A DNA stretch of 64,000 nucleotides from positions 24,147,188-24,211,187 of the forward strand of contig JACGWO010000012.1 in the NCBI GenBank assembly GCA_034509735.1, written 5' to 3'. This document shows positions 21,101 through 33,150 of the stretch, one piece after another (position 1 is the stretch's first letter; each line of letters opens with the position of its first letter). Position numbers and translations under genes: made by a program. The notes under the pieces were generated by a model that saw nothing but the letters and a program-made list of their open reading frames with translations, was not told the origin of the DNA and ran no database searches. Source of the DNA: Sesamum alatum. Its lineage: Eukaryota; Streptophyta; Magnoliopsida; Lamiales; Pedaliaceae.

Positions 21101-24100
21101 TGGCTATTGATGTATCTCTCGGATGAAGAGGTAGAATTCCTCATCTCCATTTGTTTTTGACCAGCTGCTTTTCGCTTTGTTCTAATATATTGGATTTGTG
21201 TTCTGTTCTAATTCTTCTTGATAAGCAACCTGTATACATAGGATAACCAATATATCTTTTTACAATTTTTCTGCAGGTTGAGAATCTCGTGGAGAGAATG
21301 GTCAGATGGTTAAAAGTTGGTGGTTACATATTCTTCAGAGAATCATGCTTCCATCAGTCTGGCGACCACAAGCGAAAGAGTAACCCTACACATTACCGTG
21401 AACCGAGATTTTATACCAAGGTTCTAGCCATATTATATATTCCCCTTCTTTCATGGTGCAGCTGTTATGTACTGATAAACTTCTGTACAGATTAATGGAA
21501 GCAACTTTCTTGTTCTTATGCATGCTTTCTGTTGCCAAAAACTTGATTGTGAAATTTTCTAGTTAACCCTAGTTAACCAAGAACGGGGGAAAAGCAGAAA
21601 TTTGACCTTTCTGCGTCTCGAGCACCCAAGAGATCAACCATAAGTAGTATTTTTTGTTGATAAATGTTATGTCTAGTTTGTCTAAATAGTTCACCAGCAC
21701 TTGCAGGCATCTATTCATAATTTCTATATATTGCACTGTAATAGTGATTGTGAATTCTGCGGAAAAATGTTTATTAGCTTCAATTTAAATTATAATAAGG
21801 AACTAATATCTGCTCAGTTCTGATGATTCATTTGATTTCTGAGTCCAGCATGTTGATTATGATTCCTCAATTTTAACTTGCAGGTGTTTAAAGAATGTCA
21901 TTTGTCTGACAATTCTGGAAACTCATTTGAACTTGCCCTTATTGGTTGCAAGTGCATTGGAGCTTATGTAAGAAGCAAAAAGAATCAGAATCAGGTATGT
22001 TTACTCGTCTTATTGTTACAGGGATGATTCTTTTAATACATGTGCACGGATATTGGATGCTGGAATTTCTGCCATGTCTTGATTACACTCTGTACAGACA
22101 ACCTTAGTTAGAATTGCTCCAAATATAGGAATCTCCTTAATTGAAGAAATAAATGAAAAATAAAAATGATATCCTCTTTAATATTTATCCTATTTGCGTT
22201 GGTCAGATTTGCTGGCTTTGGCAAAAAGTCAGGTCAGATGATGACAGAGGGTTTCAGAAGTTTTTGGACACAGTCCAATACAAAAGCAATGGCATATTGC
22301 GCTATGAGCGTGTCTTTGGAGAGGGATATGTGAGCACTGGAGGGATAGGTATGTTTTCGTGGCTGCAATTTATCTTCCATCCTTTTAGCATTTATTGAGC
22401 AATAATTGTTCGGATGACAGAATCTAAGAATATTGACCAATATAACATCAATGCAACATCCTAAGATGCCATTATTCTGTGTAACGTTAACAACCGTGAT
22501 TGATGACTTCAACTGATTTATGTGCTAAAATTTATGTTCTACCATGTAACATTGCATGATCATGTTCTTTTTGAGCATCTAAGGTCTGAGGAGCAAATCT
22601 TGGATCGTTGGATTATATCCTGATGAGATTTCCTTGCCAAATTGTCCTGGACTGAATCGTTATTATCCTTCATCTTCTGATATGAGCAGATACAACTAAG
22701 GAATTTGTAGCTAAACTGGACCTTCAGCCTGGCCAGAAAGTCCTAGATGTGGGGTGTGGCATTGGAGGAGGTGATTTCTACATGGCCGACAAGTACGATG
22801 TTCATGTTGTTGGAATTGATCTCTCCATCAATATGATTTCGTTTGCACTTGAGCGTGCAATTGGTCTCAAGTGTGCTGTTGAGTTTGAGGTTGCCGATTG
22901 TACCAAGAAAGAATATCCCGACGAAACATATGATGTCATCTACAGTCGTGATACTATTCTCCACATTCAAGTAAGTTTCTGACTTAAAAAGTTCGCACAA
23001 GCTAGTTTGTCCTGTACAATTACAAGATTCCAGGGCTGAATGTTGGTCCCTTCTTCTCATATTTGTCCTGTCATGTATTTATTAAGTAATTTGGTTCTTC
23101 CTTTTCTTGGTTATGATTTATGCAAATATGAAGACTTAATGAGGGGATGTCAATATGTCTATATTTTGAGTCGGTTCTTCCACTTATAATCGAACTTTAA
23201 CTTTCTCTTGGTGGCTAGTCATATACTGTAAACTTTTAATGTATATTATGATTCCGCTCATCCATAATTATTCTGGAACTGATGGAGAGTGTCAAAGTTA
23301 TCCATCAGCAAACAATGATACATCCTTTTAACATAGCCATCTACCGCTGTCAACTTCTTTTAGGAAAATCTTCGTAATATCTTCACCATTTGAATCATTA
23401 CAATTGTCTAAACCACTATATTTAGAATGGTATCGTCATAAACATTGTTGTCTTACTTCCCTTGTTCTTCTAGATCTTCTAATATGCACAATTTGGTCTT
23501 ATTTTCAGGACAAACCCGCACTATTTAGATCGTTCTACAGGTGGTTGAAGCCGGGTGGCAAAGTCCTCATAAGTGACTACTGCAGAAGTTCTGGAACCCC
23601 AACTGCTGAATTTGCCGAGTATATTAAGCAAAGGGGATATGACCTACACGACGTAGACACCTATGGCCAGGTATATCTTTAACATGCAGCTCCTTATTAT
23701 CAACCATATTTCAAAGTAAAAGGCTGATATCAGATTATATCGGCCAACAGCCGTTATGAATATCAGACACTAACTATTATTTTCAAGTATGTATATATCC
23801 CATATATTTTAGAATATTGAATTTATTTGCGGATATCATGCATCAGATATAATTTTTAAGAACTTCTGAACATCCTGTAATGTATTTGTTTTATTTCTTT
23901 TGTATTGCCTGATATCTAGACACTGTGACGTTCTCAGCATGCACAAGAATTATAATATCGGGGTGTCAACGAATTCCGGTCCTTCCTGATTTATTTCTCT
24001 GTCTTCATGTGTTAATAGATGCTTCGCGATGCTGGCTTTGCTGAGGTCATTGCTGAGGATCGAACTGAACAGGTGCTTGTCGGCCTACTTCTTTCTTATC

Positions 24101-24427
24101 AAGTGACCAATGTTTATTACACTGAGAACACATCTAAAATTGTTGCTCTTTTTGCATGCTTTCCAGTTCATAAAAGTTCTGGAGAAGGAATTGGATGCGG
24201 TAGAGAAGGATAAGGAAACATTCATAAGGGACTTCTCTCAAGTACGGCGTTAATCTTCACTTATCATTTCCCATCTTCTTTAATCTTACTCGTTTCTGAA
24301 CGTCTCTGTTGTTCGTTCTCTTCTGCAGGAAGACTACAACGACATAGTTGGAGGCTGGAAAGCTAAGCTCGTGAGGAGTTCGTCTGGCGAGCAGAGGTGG
24401 GGTTTGTTTATTGCCAAGAAAAAATGA
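18155..24427 (+). CDS. NMT1: Phosphoethanolamine N-methyltransferase (PEAMT), 12 exons
   Basis: Cytosolic SAM-dependent enzyme that methylates phosphoethanolamine three times to phosphocholine, the committed route to choline, phosphatidylcholine and, in some plants, glycine betaine. Exons read from the sequence: 18155-18170, 18297-18412, 20702-20839, 20993-21130, 21277-21420, 21884-21994, 22207-22348, 22690-22970, 23509-23670, 24019-24072, 24167-24241, 24329-24427. All introns are GT-AG. Joined, they give an uninterrupted 491-residue protein, the usual plant length. It has two methyltransferase domains: SAM motif [11 protein letters not shown] at residues 58-67 (N-terminal domain, first methylation) and [13 protein letters not shown] at 286-298 (C-terminal domain, later methylations). 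The start [16 protein letters not shown] and the end GLFIAKKK are typical. Intron 2 is about 2.3 kb and holds a MITE. Intron 3 contains a decoy acceptor (see findings). The leader carries a regulatory uORF. Symbol is by analogy with Arabidopsis NMT1/XPL1. Confidence 0.96.
19068..19900. mobile_element. Palindromic MITE-like insertion in PEAMT intron 2
   Basis: The left side reads ATGGACAATAACTACATCC, then GAGG, then AAATTACATCACATCCCC. The right side reads CCTTAGGGGTATGGATGTAATT, later ATAGATGTATTACC. These are inverted matches typical of the ACATC...GATGT MITEs in this window. The centre (about 19380-19640) is extremely AT-rich. Target duplications were not found. It lies wholly within an intron and does not disturb the splice sites. 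Confidence 0.45.
20869..21007 (+). repeat. Short duplication around the intron 3 acceptor of PEAMT
   Basis: TCAACGGTCTTATTAAATGT and the bases after it (34 bp in all) occur at 20869 and again at 20924. TCTGTTCTGCAGAATGAAACC, in pieces, occurs at 20902-20928 and 20981-21007. The duplicated part therefore includes a complete 3' splice site and the first bases of exon 4. The downstream copy (AG at 20991-20992) gives the conserved protein. The upstream copy (AG at 20912-20913) leads to a stop at 20953-20955. Confidence 0.9.
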
Positions 24428-24503
24428 AGTCTTCCGAGTTTACCTTGTCTTCTACCCGTAGCTCGTTTATGTATGTTTTTAAGTTAATAATAGGCTTGTG
24501 TAC

Positions 24504-24509
24504 AATAAA
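24504..24509 (+). terminator. Likely poly(A) signal of PEAMT
   Basis: AATAAA lies 77 bp after the PEAMT stop codon, in a T-rich 3' region. TTGTGTA, a plant far-upstream-like element, precedes it. Confidence 0.5.
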
Positions 24510-24949
24510 ATTCGACTCTGAACAATTCGCCAACGATGGGGTTTCTATGATATTATGTTAGATCCATGAGGATGAGTTGTTGGATGTGTCTGTATCATGA
24601 TATGAGCAGTTGTTTATCTATATCTACTTCTCTTCTTACCCCAGCATCATGATTTTTGAACGAACTTCTGTCGTTTGGGGAAACTCTAACAAGCTTCTGC
24701 CGGAAGCTGTTCTTTTTACGAGTCGAAATTTAAGTTTTTGCATTGTTTTGCGCAATTGTTGTTATAACTTACCACAATTTCAAACCGTATTTATTAATAA
24801 TGTAGGAAATAATCTCATTTTTATTGTAGCAAGACAATTTTTACGTACTTTCCAACATTAAAATGCTTATTTATTGTGGCGGTAACGTTGTTGCTGAGCC
24901 TCAATGAAGAAAAAAGTGGGGTAACTCATGTACCTGATTTGTTGTAGTA

Positions 24950-25210
24950 GAAAGACAGCAGTTTTAAGTTTGTTACTATATAATTATCATTAACAAATAT
25001 TGTGTATAAAATTATTACTATAAATAATTAATAATGCATCTATAATAATAATTTAATGATAACACAATATAATGATAACAATTAGTTATCGTTATAGTTC
25101 ATCATTTTTTTTAGAACAAAATAGATCGTCATTATGTATTTGTCATAAAAATTGATTATTGTAACTTATATATATCTTTTATCACTAATTTGTGAAGAAA
25201 CTTGTATTTT
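24950..25210. mobile_element. Degenerate CACTA-type MITE
   Basis: Repeated TAATGATAACA / TGTTATCATTA-like words and TAGTTATCGTTATAG resemble the TTGTCACTA family. The segment ends near TTTTATCACTAATTTGTGAAG. Ends are unclear. Confidence 0.33.
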
Positions 25211-25433
25211 TGGTACCAGACCGCCGATATCATTTGGATGCAACACTGTAGCTAATTAACCGGCTAAAAAACAAAAAAATGGATGCAAATATCTTTTTAG
25301 ATAGATAAAGTAATTAGTTGTAAAGATATCATTTTCCATACACAACATAAAGTTTAAATCTCAAATTGATACACTTTGCATTTGAGTTCCAAATTAATAG
25401 AGGACGACATCTAATTGAAAGACAAAAATGTGA

Positions 25434-25912
25434 GGGTAAATTAGAACGACCACCCTTAATGTTGACGTAATTATGAATACTTTTTATTATTAGTAAAATC
25501 ATAAATACCCGTTCTGATGTTTGATGAAATTGAATAATCTGCGAAAGGGGACTCGGAATTGTCAACTTTGCACTTGCTTCATTATTTTTCAAAAATTAAA
25601 AAATTGTAAAAAAATCGAGCGAGGTGAATGAAAAATTTTGAAAACTTAGAAAAATAAATTATCCATTTAGTCCATAAAAAATTTAAGAAACTCTTAAAAA
25701 TAAAATAAAATTATAATTCATAGTCTACAATTGCATTTTGGTCAGTTTATAACAAAAAAAAAAAAAAAATGGACGAAAACCTAACAAATACTAACAGATT
25801 GAATTAGTTTTAGATGACCGTTAAAATAAAGGGCGATATTGATAATTTTTCAAACTTAGAAGAAATATTTATAATTACGACAAATTTAAGAGCAAATCAT
25901 TGTATTTTACCC
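25434..25912. mobile_element. Mutator-like MITE, family A (copy 5)
   Basis: The ends are GGGTAAATTAGAACGACC and, reversed, GGGTAAAATACAATGATTTG. The flanking 9-mers AAAATGTGA and AAAATATAA match at 7 of 9. It is more diverged than the copies at 9637 and 17203. Confidence 0.6.
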
Positions 25913-26202
25913 AAAATATAAATATATATACCTAATCTGTACAGAGCAAGCATAACATTTGTGGGCAGACCTGTTTAGCCTACAACATGCTACTTGCAAT
26001 TCTGCTGCAACTGCAGGCAGAGTTGAATACGACGGACCTACACTAAACTCAAGAAATTACACATACAAACACACTCTCAGACACCTACATCTGTATGTAT
26101 ATATATATATTCCATATGTATACATTCGATTTTTATTTTTATTTTATATGAAAATAATTTCATCATGGACATATATATGTAATTATGTATAAATGCAATA
26201 TA

Positions 26203-26976
26203 GGGATAATTGCACTTTCGGTCCCATTGGATAGGATCTATTCTCATTTTTGGTCTTAAATTTTACGGGGTTGACACTTTTGATCCCAAAATCCTATATT
26301 TTTTAACACATTTGATCCCACAATGTTAGTGTTTAACGGCAACGACACGTGAACAGTGGTTGTTGCGTTGTGGAGAAGTGGCGTAAAAAACCTTCCCCTT
26401 CCCTCTAAACCTATATATACATCCATAATTCCTCCATTAAAGCTCCAAAAATCTGCCACAAAAATTAACTGCCATTTTTCGTTCCCCCCCCCCCCCCCCA
26501 AGTACTTTAGGCTGAAAATTCAGAAACCAAAATATATTACAATCCTCTTAAAACACCTCAAATATTAAATGGTCAAATAGGTCTGGAAAGTCCACAAGCA
26601 CTTCAGACTCATCTCGATTTTGAACACCTCCTCGCTCCAAACGAACGCCTTTCTTAATAATCTTCAGAAATTCGAACAGGAAAAAGAGGGGTAGGATTGT
26701 TTGATTTCGATTATGAATTGGAAAAATGGAGTAGGGTTTTCTTTTTGGCAGAAAAATATGTTTGAGAAGTCAACAACTGACCCCTCTTCTACCTTTACCC
26801 TTTGACTAATGGCACGTGACTGTTCACGTGCAGTTGTCGCTAAAAACTAACGACACCGGACCAATACCGTCCAAAAAATAACTAGGGTTTAGGGGTCAAA
26901 AGTATCGACCCGTAAAACTCAATACAAAAAAATGAAAAACACCCTATCTACTGGGATCAAAAGTAAAATTATTTCT
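26203..26976. mobile_element. Mutator-like foldback element with unique centre
   Basis: The ends are GGGATAATTGCACTTTCGG and, reversed, AGAAATAATTTTACTTTTG. The arms run about 140 bp each and share GGTCCC/GATCCC and ACACGTGAACAGT-like words. The flanking 9-mers TGCAATATA (26194-26202) and TACAATATA (26977-26985) match at 8 of 9. The central 450 bp (about 26355-26800) is not inverted. It contains a 16-base C-run at 26484-26499 and an open frame on each strand with no known domain. Confidence 0.66.
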
Positions 26977-27687
26977 TACAATATATATGTATGATAAATA
27001 CAGAAATACACACAAATTAATGTGTGTATGGTGGGGTTGGGAGGGGGAATGGAAGGGGTGAAATGAGAATGGATGCAGAGAAGATTCCAAAAGGGAGGAC
27101 ACAGTAATTGTGATAGCACGTAAAGGTGTTATATCGTTGCATCATATGTGAACGTAAAGGACAATAAATAATATTATGGGCATGAAAAAAAACAAACTAC
27201 GTATATATATGTTGACTGGACAGTGGGACTGTTATGTAATAATATATAAATACGAATGTGTCCACCCCAAAATAACCCTTTGCCCTTGGGAATTGTGTTG
27301 ACTCTTATTAGGGTTTCAAAAATAAATTAAATTACTACACATTCGCTTGAGATTTCTTTTCTTTTTTTTTTTTTTTCCTAACGTACATATCCAATACACT
27401 TACGCGCACACGTAGGTTCAAATATTACAAGACCTTCATAGAAAATATTGAGCCAAAATCGTTGGACTATCCCTTCAAAGAAAAACATTTGTTTGAGTTC
27501 GAACAACAAAATTCCATCGAGTTTTAATTCGTTGTATTTAATGAATCAAATTTAAACAAACATTTTTGTTCGATTAGGTTTTAAGGTTGGATTGAGTTGG
27601 GTTCGTTTTAACTAAAGTTCTTTCAATTCGATTCAATTGGCAATAAATTAACACTCAATAATAATCTAAATAAATTTAAATAATATG
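26977..27687. other. Intergenic, nothing recognised
   Basis: AT-rich sequence with a short G-rich patch near 27030-27060 and a pyrimidine run near 27357. No gene is supported. Confidence 0.5.
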
Positions 27688-28760
27688 CACTGAAAGAATT
27701 CCTATTTCGGATGGATTAACGAAAAAATTATTAGATATTATAGGTTACGACGAAATGGATCTGTCGCAATGTACCCTGTTGGAAATGATTTTCGACGATT
27801 TTCCAATAGAAATGTAAATTCCTTGGAAATGTTTCCAACGAACTGAAAAATCCATCGAAAATTATGTCGTACTGATGAATGATGACTTTGGAGTATTGGG
27901 ATGAGATTTTTGACGGAATTGTAAAGTTTCTATTTTTTTTTTCTTTTAGTTTAACATCTGACGGCTATTCCGACAGTATTTCTTACAATTTTTGTTTTAC
28001 TTTAATTTATTTTTTTGTATGGAGTTATTCCAAGGGTGTTCCAGCAACGTAACGTCGCAAATTTTTCGCCGAATTATTTCCGAAGGATTTTGTGGGGAAA
28101 ACCGTGCCTAATACATATATTGAAGGAGAATTTCCAATTGCTGTGGTTGAAATGTCCGTATGAACTTTTTTCCGACGGTATCTTTGGGACAGATTTGCAA
28201 CGGTATGCAGTTAGAAAATCTGTCGGAAATAAATTAAATATAGTTTTTGTTAAAAAATTATTGTATTTATATTTCATAATAAATAATTATTTGCACTTAA
28301 ATTTAAAAAATAAAGAAAATTAGAACAATAAAAATCCTAATCTAATGTCGTGACTTACGTCTTGATCATCATTGGGAGGCTGAGTCTCATCATTCTCGAT
28401 TTGCTGCTTTGCTGATCCATCAGGTGGGGGGTCGTTGATAGGGGCTAAGGGTTGGTGAGCCCCATGTGCGACAACACCGTCCTCAGGATGTTCTTCATGT
28501 CGGCAATGTCTTTCCTAAGGTCGGTGTCTTGAGACGAGCGACAATGTTGACGTTACGTTGGAGGTCCACGTGCAAGCGACCTGCGATGTATATGCACCTT
28601 GAAGCCCAGGCCAAACACCCAACCCCTCTTTCGCTCCCTTTGCAGTCTCTACCCACAACTCCTCCTACTATTATTGTGGGCCACTCCCTGCTGATGAGGT
28701 AGCATTCGGAGACGGTTGTAAGGGACGTTTCTCCACTAATTTTTGAAGCGTCTCATGAAA
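27688..28760 (-). mobile_element. CACTA (En/Spm) transposon fragment
   Basis: The outer end reads CACTGAAAGAATTCCTATTTC. It is followed by a roughly 550-bp subterminal zone full of CCGACGG, TCGACGA and TTCCGAC-type words, typical of CACTA subterminal repeats. Then, on the minus strand between about 28750 and 28360, come coding traces resembling the C-terminal part of the plant En/Spm transposase-associated protein: FHETLQ-like, then SQDTDLRKDIADMKNILRT, then MGLTNP. It is interrupted by stops (for example a TAA in the middle). The opposite terminus was not found, so the element is truncated. Confidence 0.5.
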
Positions 28761-28769
28761 AAAAAGAAG

Positions 28770-29775
28770 TTAAAATAATATAGTTCAATTTATTTACATC
28801 CCTGATTCTTATTTAGCTTTCTCGAGGAACATATGGTCTACTAGATTTATTTTCATTTTGGTTCTTATTACTAAAATAATCACAAATATTGGATGCGGTT
28901 GAAACAAAGGAGATAATATAGTTCACATATGCAGACTAAAATTATGAACTTAAAAAGATGTAGGACCAAAATACTATCCTAAAAAGTTAAAGGACGAAAA
29001 TAATAAATAATCTATATTACGGGACCAAATATGCTTTTAATCCAAAACCAATGTGACAGATATATTACCCTCAATAGAATGATCTCCTGTTGTATATTCC
29101 CAAATATTTCCCTATTTTCTTCGTTTCAGTGTCATGACAAACCCCATAGTTTTGGTGAGTGTGCCCCCAATAACTACTATTCCAACATACCTCAAAGCAC
29201 TATGAAAATTTTAGTTTCAATCATCATAATTTACCAAACACCTTGGAGTTGATTTCTATTGTATGCAACTCTAATACCTTGGAGGCATTTCATCGAGCAC
29301 CTTGGAACTGACTTTTCCCATATGTAGTTCATTAATTTCTTTCGGGTACATTATATTTTTGGTCCATAAGTAAACATATTTTTCAATTTTTGGTCTCATA
29401 CTGTAGATAATTCGTACATTACATCCCATATGTGCTTTTTTTTTTTTTTTTCAATTTCAGGACACAAGAGGAAAAATCGTTAAATTACTAATGGCTGATG
29501 TTTTTCCGTTAGGTGGGGGCAAATTTGGAGGAAAAAATTGGTGGAAAATGCTTTAGCTTCACTCTCAACTAGACTTGGACCTACCAAAATAGTCCGTCTA
29601 GCAACGGTCTATGGCACTAGAGACTAGGTGAATATGTGGCGTGAACATTTAGGCTCCGAGTTACATACAGTTACGGTCCTACTGTCACCTATCTCCCGGT
29701 CTAAGTCTAGGGCATGGAATAGGATGTCGGTTCCCATCCTTAACTTAGGCATCTATGCTTCAAACTTGAAATAGG
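28770..29775. other. Intergenic with MITE debris
   Basis: Words such as GGACCAAAATACTATCC and TTTGGTCCATAAG near 28960-29040 and 29345-29500 belong to the family E type of inverted-repeat element, without clear ends. No gene is supported. Confidence 0.45.
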
Positions 29776-29960
29776 TTTAACTCTATGATTGACGTATGAA
29801 ATCCTTTCCCACTCAATCAAGTGCTATAACCATACACTTAGAGAGTCTAAACCATCTCAAGTTTGAAGTATAGATGTTTAACTCTATGATTAACGTAGGA
29901 AATCCTTTCCCACTCAATCAAGTGCTATGGCCATAGACTTAGAGAGTCTAAACCATCTCA
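29776..29960. repeat. Direct duplication, 102-bp spacing
   Basis: A block of about 83 bp beginning TTTAACTCTATGATTGACGT (29776) is repeated at 29878 with few changes. Both copies contain CTTTCCCACTCAATCAAGTG and end AGTCTAAACCATCTCA. The spacer between them matches the sequence just upstream of copy 1 (AAGTTTGAAGTATAGATG against ATGCTTCAAACTTGAAATAG, in inverted sense). Confidence 0.8.
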
Positions 29961-30116
29961 GAGCGTAAAGGAAATCTTGCTGTCATAATCTTTGATAGGG
30001 GACAGATCCTATCTTGGAATCCACCGTCCTCTCTACGTACTCCGACTGCACTAAACAAGGCTTATGATGGCCATGTCTTATGACATAATCACCTCTCGCT
30101 AGATCCAAAATACAGT

Positions 30117-31250
30117 TGTTCGTAAGTGGGGATAAGCGCAGAAAGCGCCATGGAATCAAGAAGTGAAGAAAATAGCTAGGGCAAGAAAACAAGAAAACGA
30201 ATAAGACGATAAACCTAATTTTTGAGTACAAAACCAATTTTGGTATTCTGAATGAGATGATTAAAAATATACAGAGGGCCGCTTTAAATAGACGGGCCAA
30301 GCCCTAACAACTAATTCTATAACAAAATAACTGTTGTTGGTTAACCAGCCCAACGAACCAACAAACCCAAAAACAGCCTAACTAATTCTTGGCCCAACCA
30401 AATAACCGTCGGACCCAACACACACACAAATAAAAACGCAATACAACAAAACAAGACTACAATACATTCTTCAAGTCTTAACATCCCCCCAACAAGTTGG
30501 ATTTGGGTTTAACGCAACCAAACCCAACTTGGAACAGAGTTTACCGAATAGAGGTCCCGTTAGGGACTTAGTGAAAACGTCCTCCAGTTGTAACTTTGTA
30601 TTAAGATACACAGGTCTGAGGATTCTTTCTTTGAATTTGTCGCGCACTACATGGCAGTCTATTTCCAAGTGCTTTGTACGCTCGTGGAACACCGGATTTT
30701 TCGTTATATGGATGGCCATTTTATTTTCGCAAAAGAATAGAACTGGGACTTGAGGCTTCTCTCGTAAGTCCTGCAATAAGAAAAGGACCCATGTTAGCTC
30801 ACAAGTGGCTGCCCTAAATAGACGGGCCAAACCCTAACAACTAATTCTATAACAAAATAACTGCTGCTTGGTTAACCAGTCCAACGAACCAACAAACCCA
30901 ATAACTGCTGCTCTGATACCATGTTCGTAAGTGGGGATAAGCGCAGCAAGCGCCATGGAATCAAGAAGTGAAGAAAATAGCTAGGGCAACAAGAAAACGA
31001 ATAAGGCGATAAACCTAATTTCTGAGTACAAAACTAATTTTGGTATTCTGAATGAGATGATTAAAAATATACAGACGGACCACTTTAAATAGACGGGCCA
31101 AGCCCTAACAACTAATTTTATAACAAAATAACTGTTGCTTGGTTAACCAGCCCAACGGACCAACAAACCTAAAAACAGCCTAACTAATTCTTGGCCCAAT
31201 CGAATAACCGTCGGACCTAATACACACACAAATAAAAACGCAATACAGCA
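30117..31250 (-). mobile_element. Internally collapsed Ty1/copia retrotransposon
   Basis: Direct repeats at 30117-30483 and 30922-31250 (TGTTCGTAAGTGGGGATAAG at their left edges) are the LTRs. The right copy lacks its outer 35-40 bp. The primer-binding site TGGTATCAGAGC (initiator-Met type) lies on the minus strand at 30910-30921, directly against the right LTR, so the element reads right to left. The only coding remnant (about 30812-30485, minus) is the C-terminal part of copia RNase H: ATCELTW, FHERTKHLEIDCH, then DVFTKSL and SKLGL. A G-run polypurine tract follows at 30484-30489, just before the left LTR. Gag, protease, integrase and reverse transcriptase are gone. Between the PBS and RNase H sits a third, partial LTR copy (about 30813-30905). 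Confidence 0.82.
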
Positions 31251-31959
31251 ATGAATGCAATCCTTAGGCAAGTCTCTATAGGACCCTCTATACCTAATCT
31301 CGAGGTCCTCGACTTGGAGTGTTTTAGACCTATCTACAAATGTTGGTTCCATGACCGCCAACCTATGCGCGGTCCAACTTCTTGGATTCATATGTCCGAT
31401 TTGTGGGCATTAGTTGTGATATCGAAACAATGTCCATTGCTAACAGTAAGCACAACAAACCCATTGTTGCCAATGCTGAATCTTTACTACATTCATCGAC
31501 ATAATATTTCTTTGTTCAAAGATAGACGAATGATTCTCAGAACAACCAACTATATTGATTTTCTGGTCACCTATTCTAACAGGACAAATATGCAATACAC
31601 AAGGAAACTACTTGCAAGAAATGGGGTGGCTAATCAGCTAGTTCGCTGAGTTGAGTAGAACCACACCTAGGACGTCCCAACTTACCACAAAGTACTCCAG
31701 TAAAGCTACATGAGAAGAGCACTGCTCTAATTGTTGGACTTTGTCACTTATTAGAGTTGGATGACATATTGATGTATCCATTTTCAGCGAATATTTTGTG
31801 AACCCAATTGGCCCAAAATTTAGCAATCGTGTTAGCTTGGATATGGTTGAGGAAGATAGGGCAAGCCCATTAATTAGAAGGTCCGACAACAAGCAAGAAC
31901 GAAACATATAATCCCCCTAGAAGACACTTGTCACCCTAAAAGGCACCAACTAGCCCTAA
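31251..31959. other. Low-AT intergenic segment, unknown
   Basis: This is more GC-rich than most of the window. It has open frames of 132 codons (31251-31649, plus) and 89 codons (31638-31907, minus) but no domain I recognise. It is probably debris from the LTR elements on both sides. Confidence 0.4.
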
Positions 31960-33150
31960 AAAGTAGGGATGAAAGCTCGACTTATCCGTTAACAGTTGTG
32001 ACACATGGTGCTAAGGGCAAAAAGCTAAGGACCCAACAACAGGAGGTAACCAAATCCCAAAGTACAGGAAAAAATGTGCCTAATAGAATATCTATTTTTT
32101 GGGAATCATCTCTGATATGTCCAAGAAGGGTCAGCCAAATTCACGGCCCATATACGAGAGCCCAACACGAATCAATGAAGCCCAACAAGGCATGAGGCCT
32201 GAGAAGAGCCCCAAGAGCTCTCATTTAGCCTTGGCGCAAGAAAGACAGGGCTGGGGGCTGGAGTTCGATGACCCTAAGAGGATAGGAGGCCCAATGCCAC
32301 CCTGGCGGCTAGGAGGACACCCTCCCAAATGGGAGCAAATTAATCAAACAAGGGTGAAGTCGGCGCACACGTGGAGTACAAAAAGGATCTAACAAATCCT
32401 CATACGTGGCCAATCTCCCCCAAGAAATCGGGATATAGCTGAATCCCTATCTTACCTTAATCTCTCTTAGCTAGGCAAGACTCCCTTCAGATCCTTTAAC
32501 CGTTCTCGAATTCTGAGGAGGCCCATCCCCAACAACCATATCCCCGACTCCTTGAGGGGACAAAACTCCTTCCTCGTTGGGGTATTTCAACTATAAAGGC
32601 AGGTTCGCCAACCCCCCCCCCCCCCCCCCCCACACACACACCCCAATTCAAGGGCAACAAGTATATTACTTTCACAAACATTCACTTATGCACCAACTTT
32701 CCTTTCAATCATTTTAACATCATAGCTCATTACTTTGTTGTTACACTTTCCTTTTTAAATTTTATTACTTTAAAACTATATATTGATTTGAGAGTTGGAG
32801 TGCACGTGCTAATATTTCTTTTGCAATTCCCCATTTCAAGTTTATGATAGAAATCGGGCCAAGAGATCCTGAGTCCACGAACTTCACCATACATGCGACT
32901 TTTGCACACATCAATCTCTATTGTACTGTATTCAATAAATCCTATAAATAGCAAGAAGAAAAGGGTTTAAGTTAACTTTATGATGCACGCATCACGTACT
33001 CATTAACACTCCATAATAGTTTCTACAACTTTTGATACTATTTTTCCTAATCGCATACTGATTTAACTATCAAGGTGTTAACCTTTATTTTATAAGCTCT
33101 CTTTACTTAATGACCCAACTATTTGGATGCTACCTATGGGACTTAAGTAT
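31960..33150. mobile_element. Degenerate LTR sequence (gypsy-like)
   Basis: GGCCCA/GCCCAACA-rich sequence (32140-32300), then CAACTATAAAGGCAGG (possible TATA, 32590), then TTGATTTGAGAGTTGGAGTG (32784). This repeats the order seen in the solo LTR at 5126. A second tail-like piece, TACTGATTTAACTATCAAGGTGTTAAC, lies near 33056. The sequence is GC-rich relative to its flanks. No clean TG...CA ends, target duplication or coding domain were found. Confidence 0.45.
32612..32640. repeat. Poly-C tract followed by (CA)n
   Basis: Twenty C residues (32612-32631) run directly into ACACACACA. This is one of five long C-runs between 26.4 and 35.4 kb, all C on the plus strand. Confidence 0.95.

Noticed and set aside
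31251..31649. 132-codon frame next to the copia remnant
   Set aside because: No recognised domain, and it starts at the truncated LTR edge. Probably retroelement debris.
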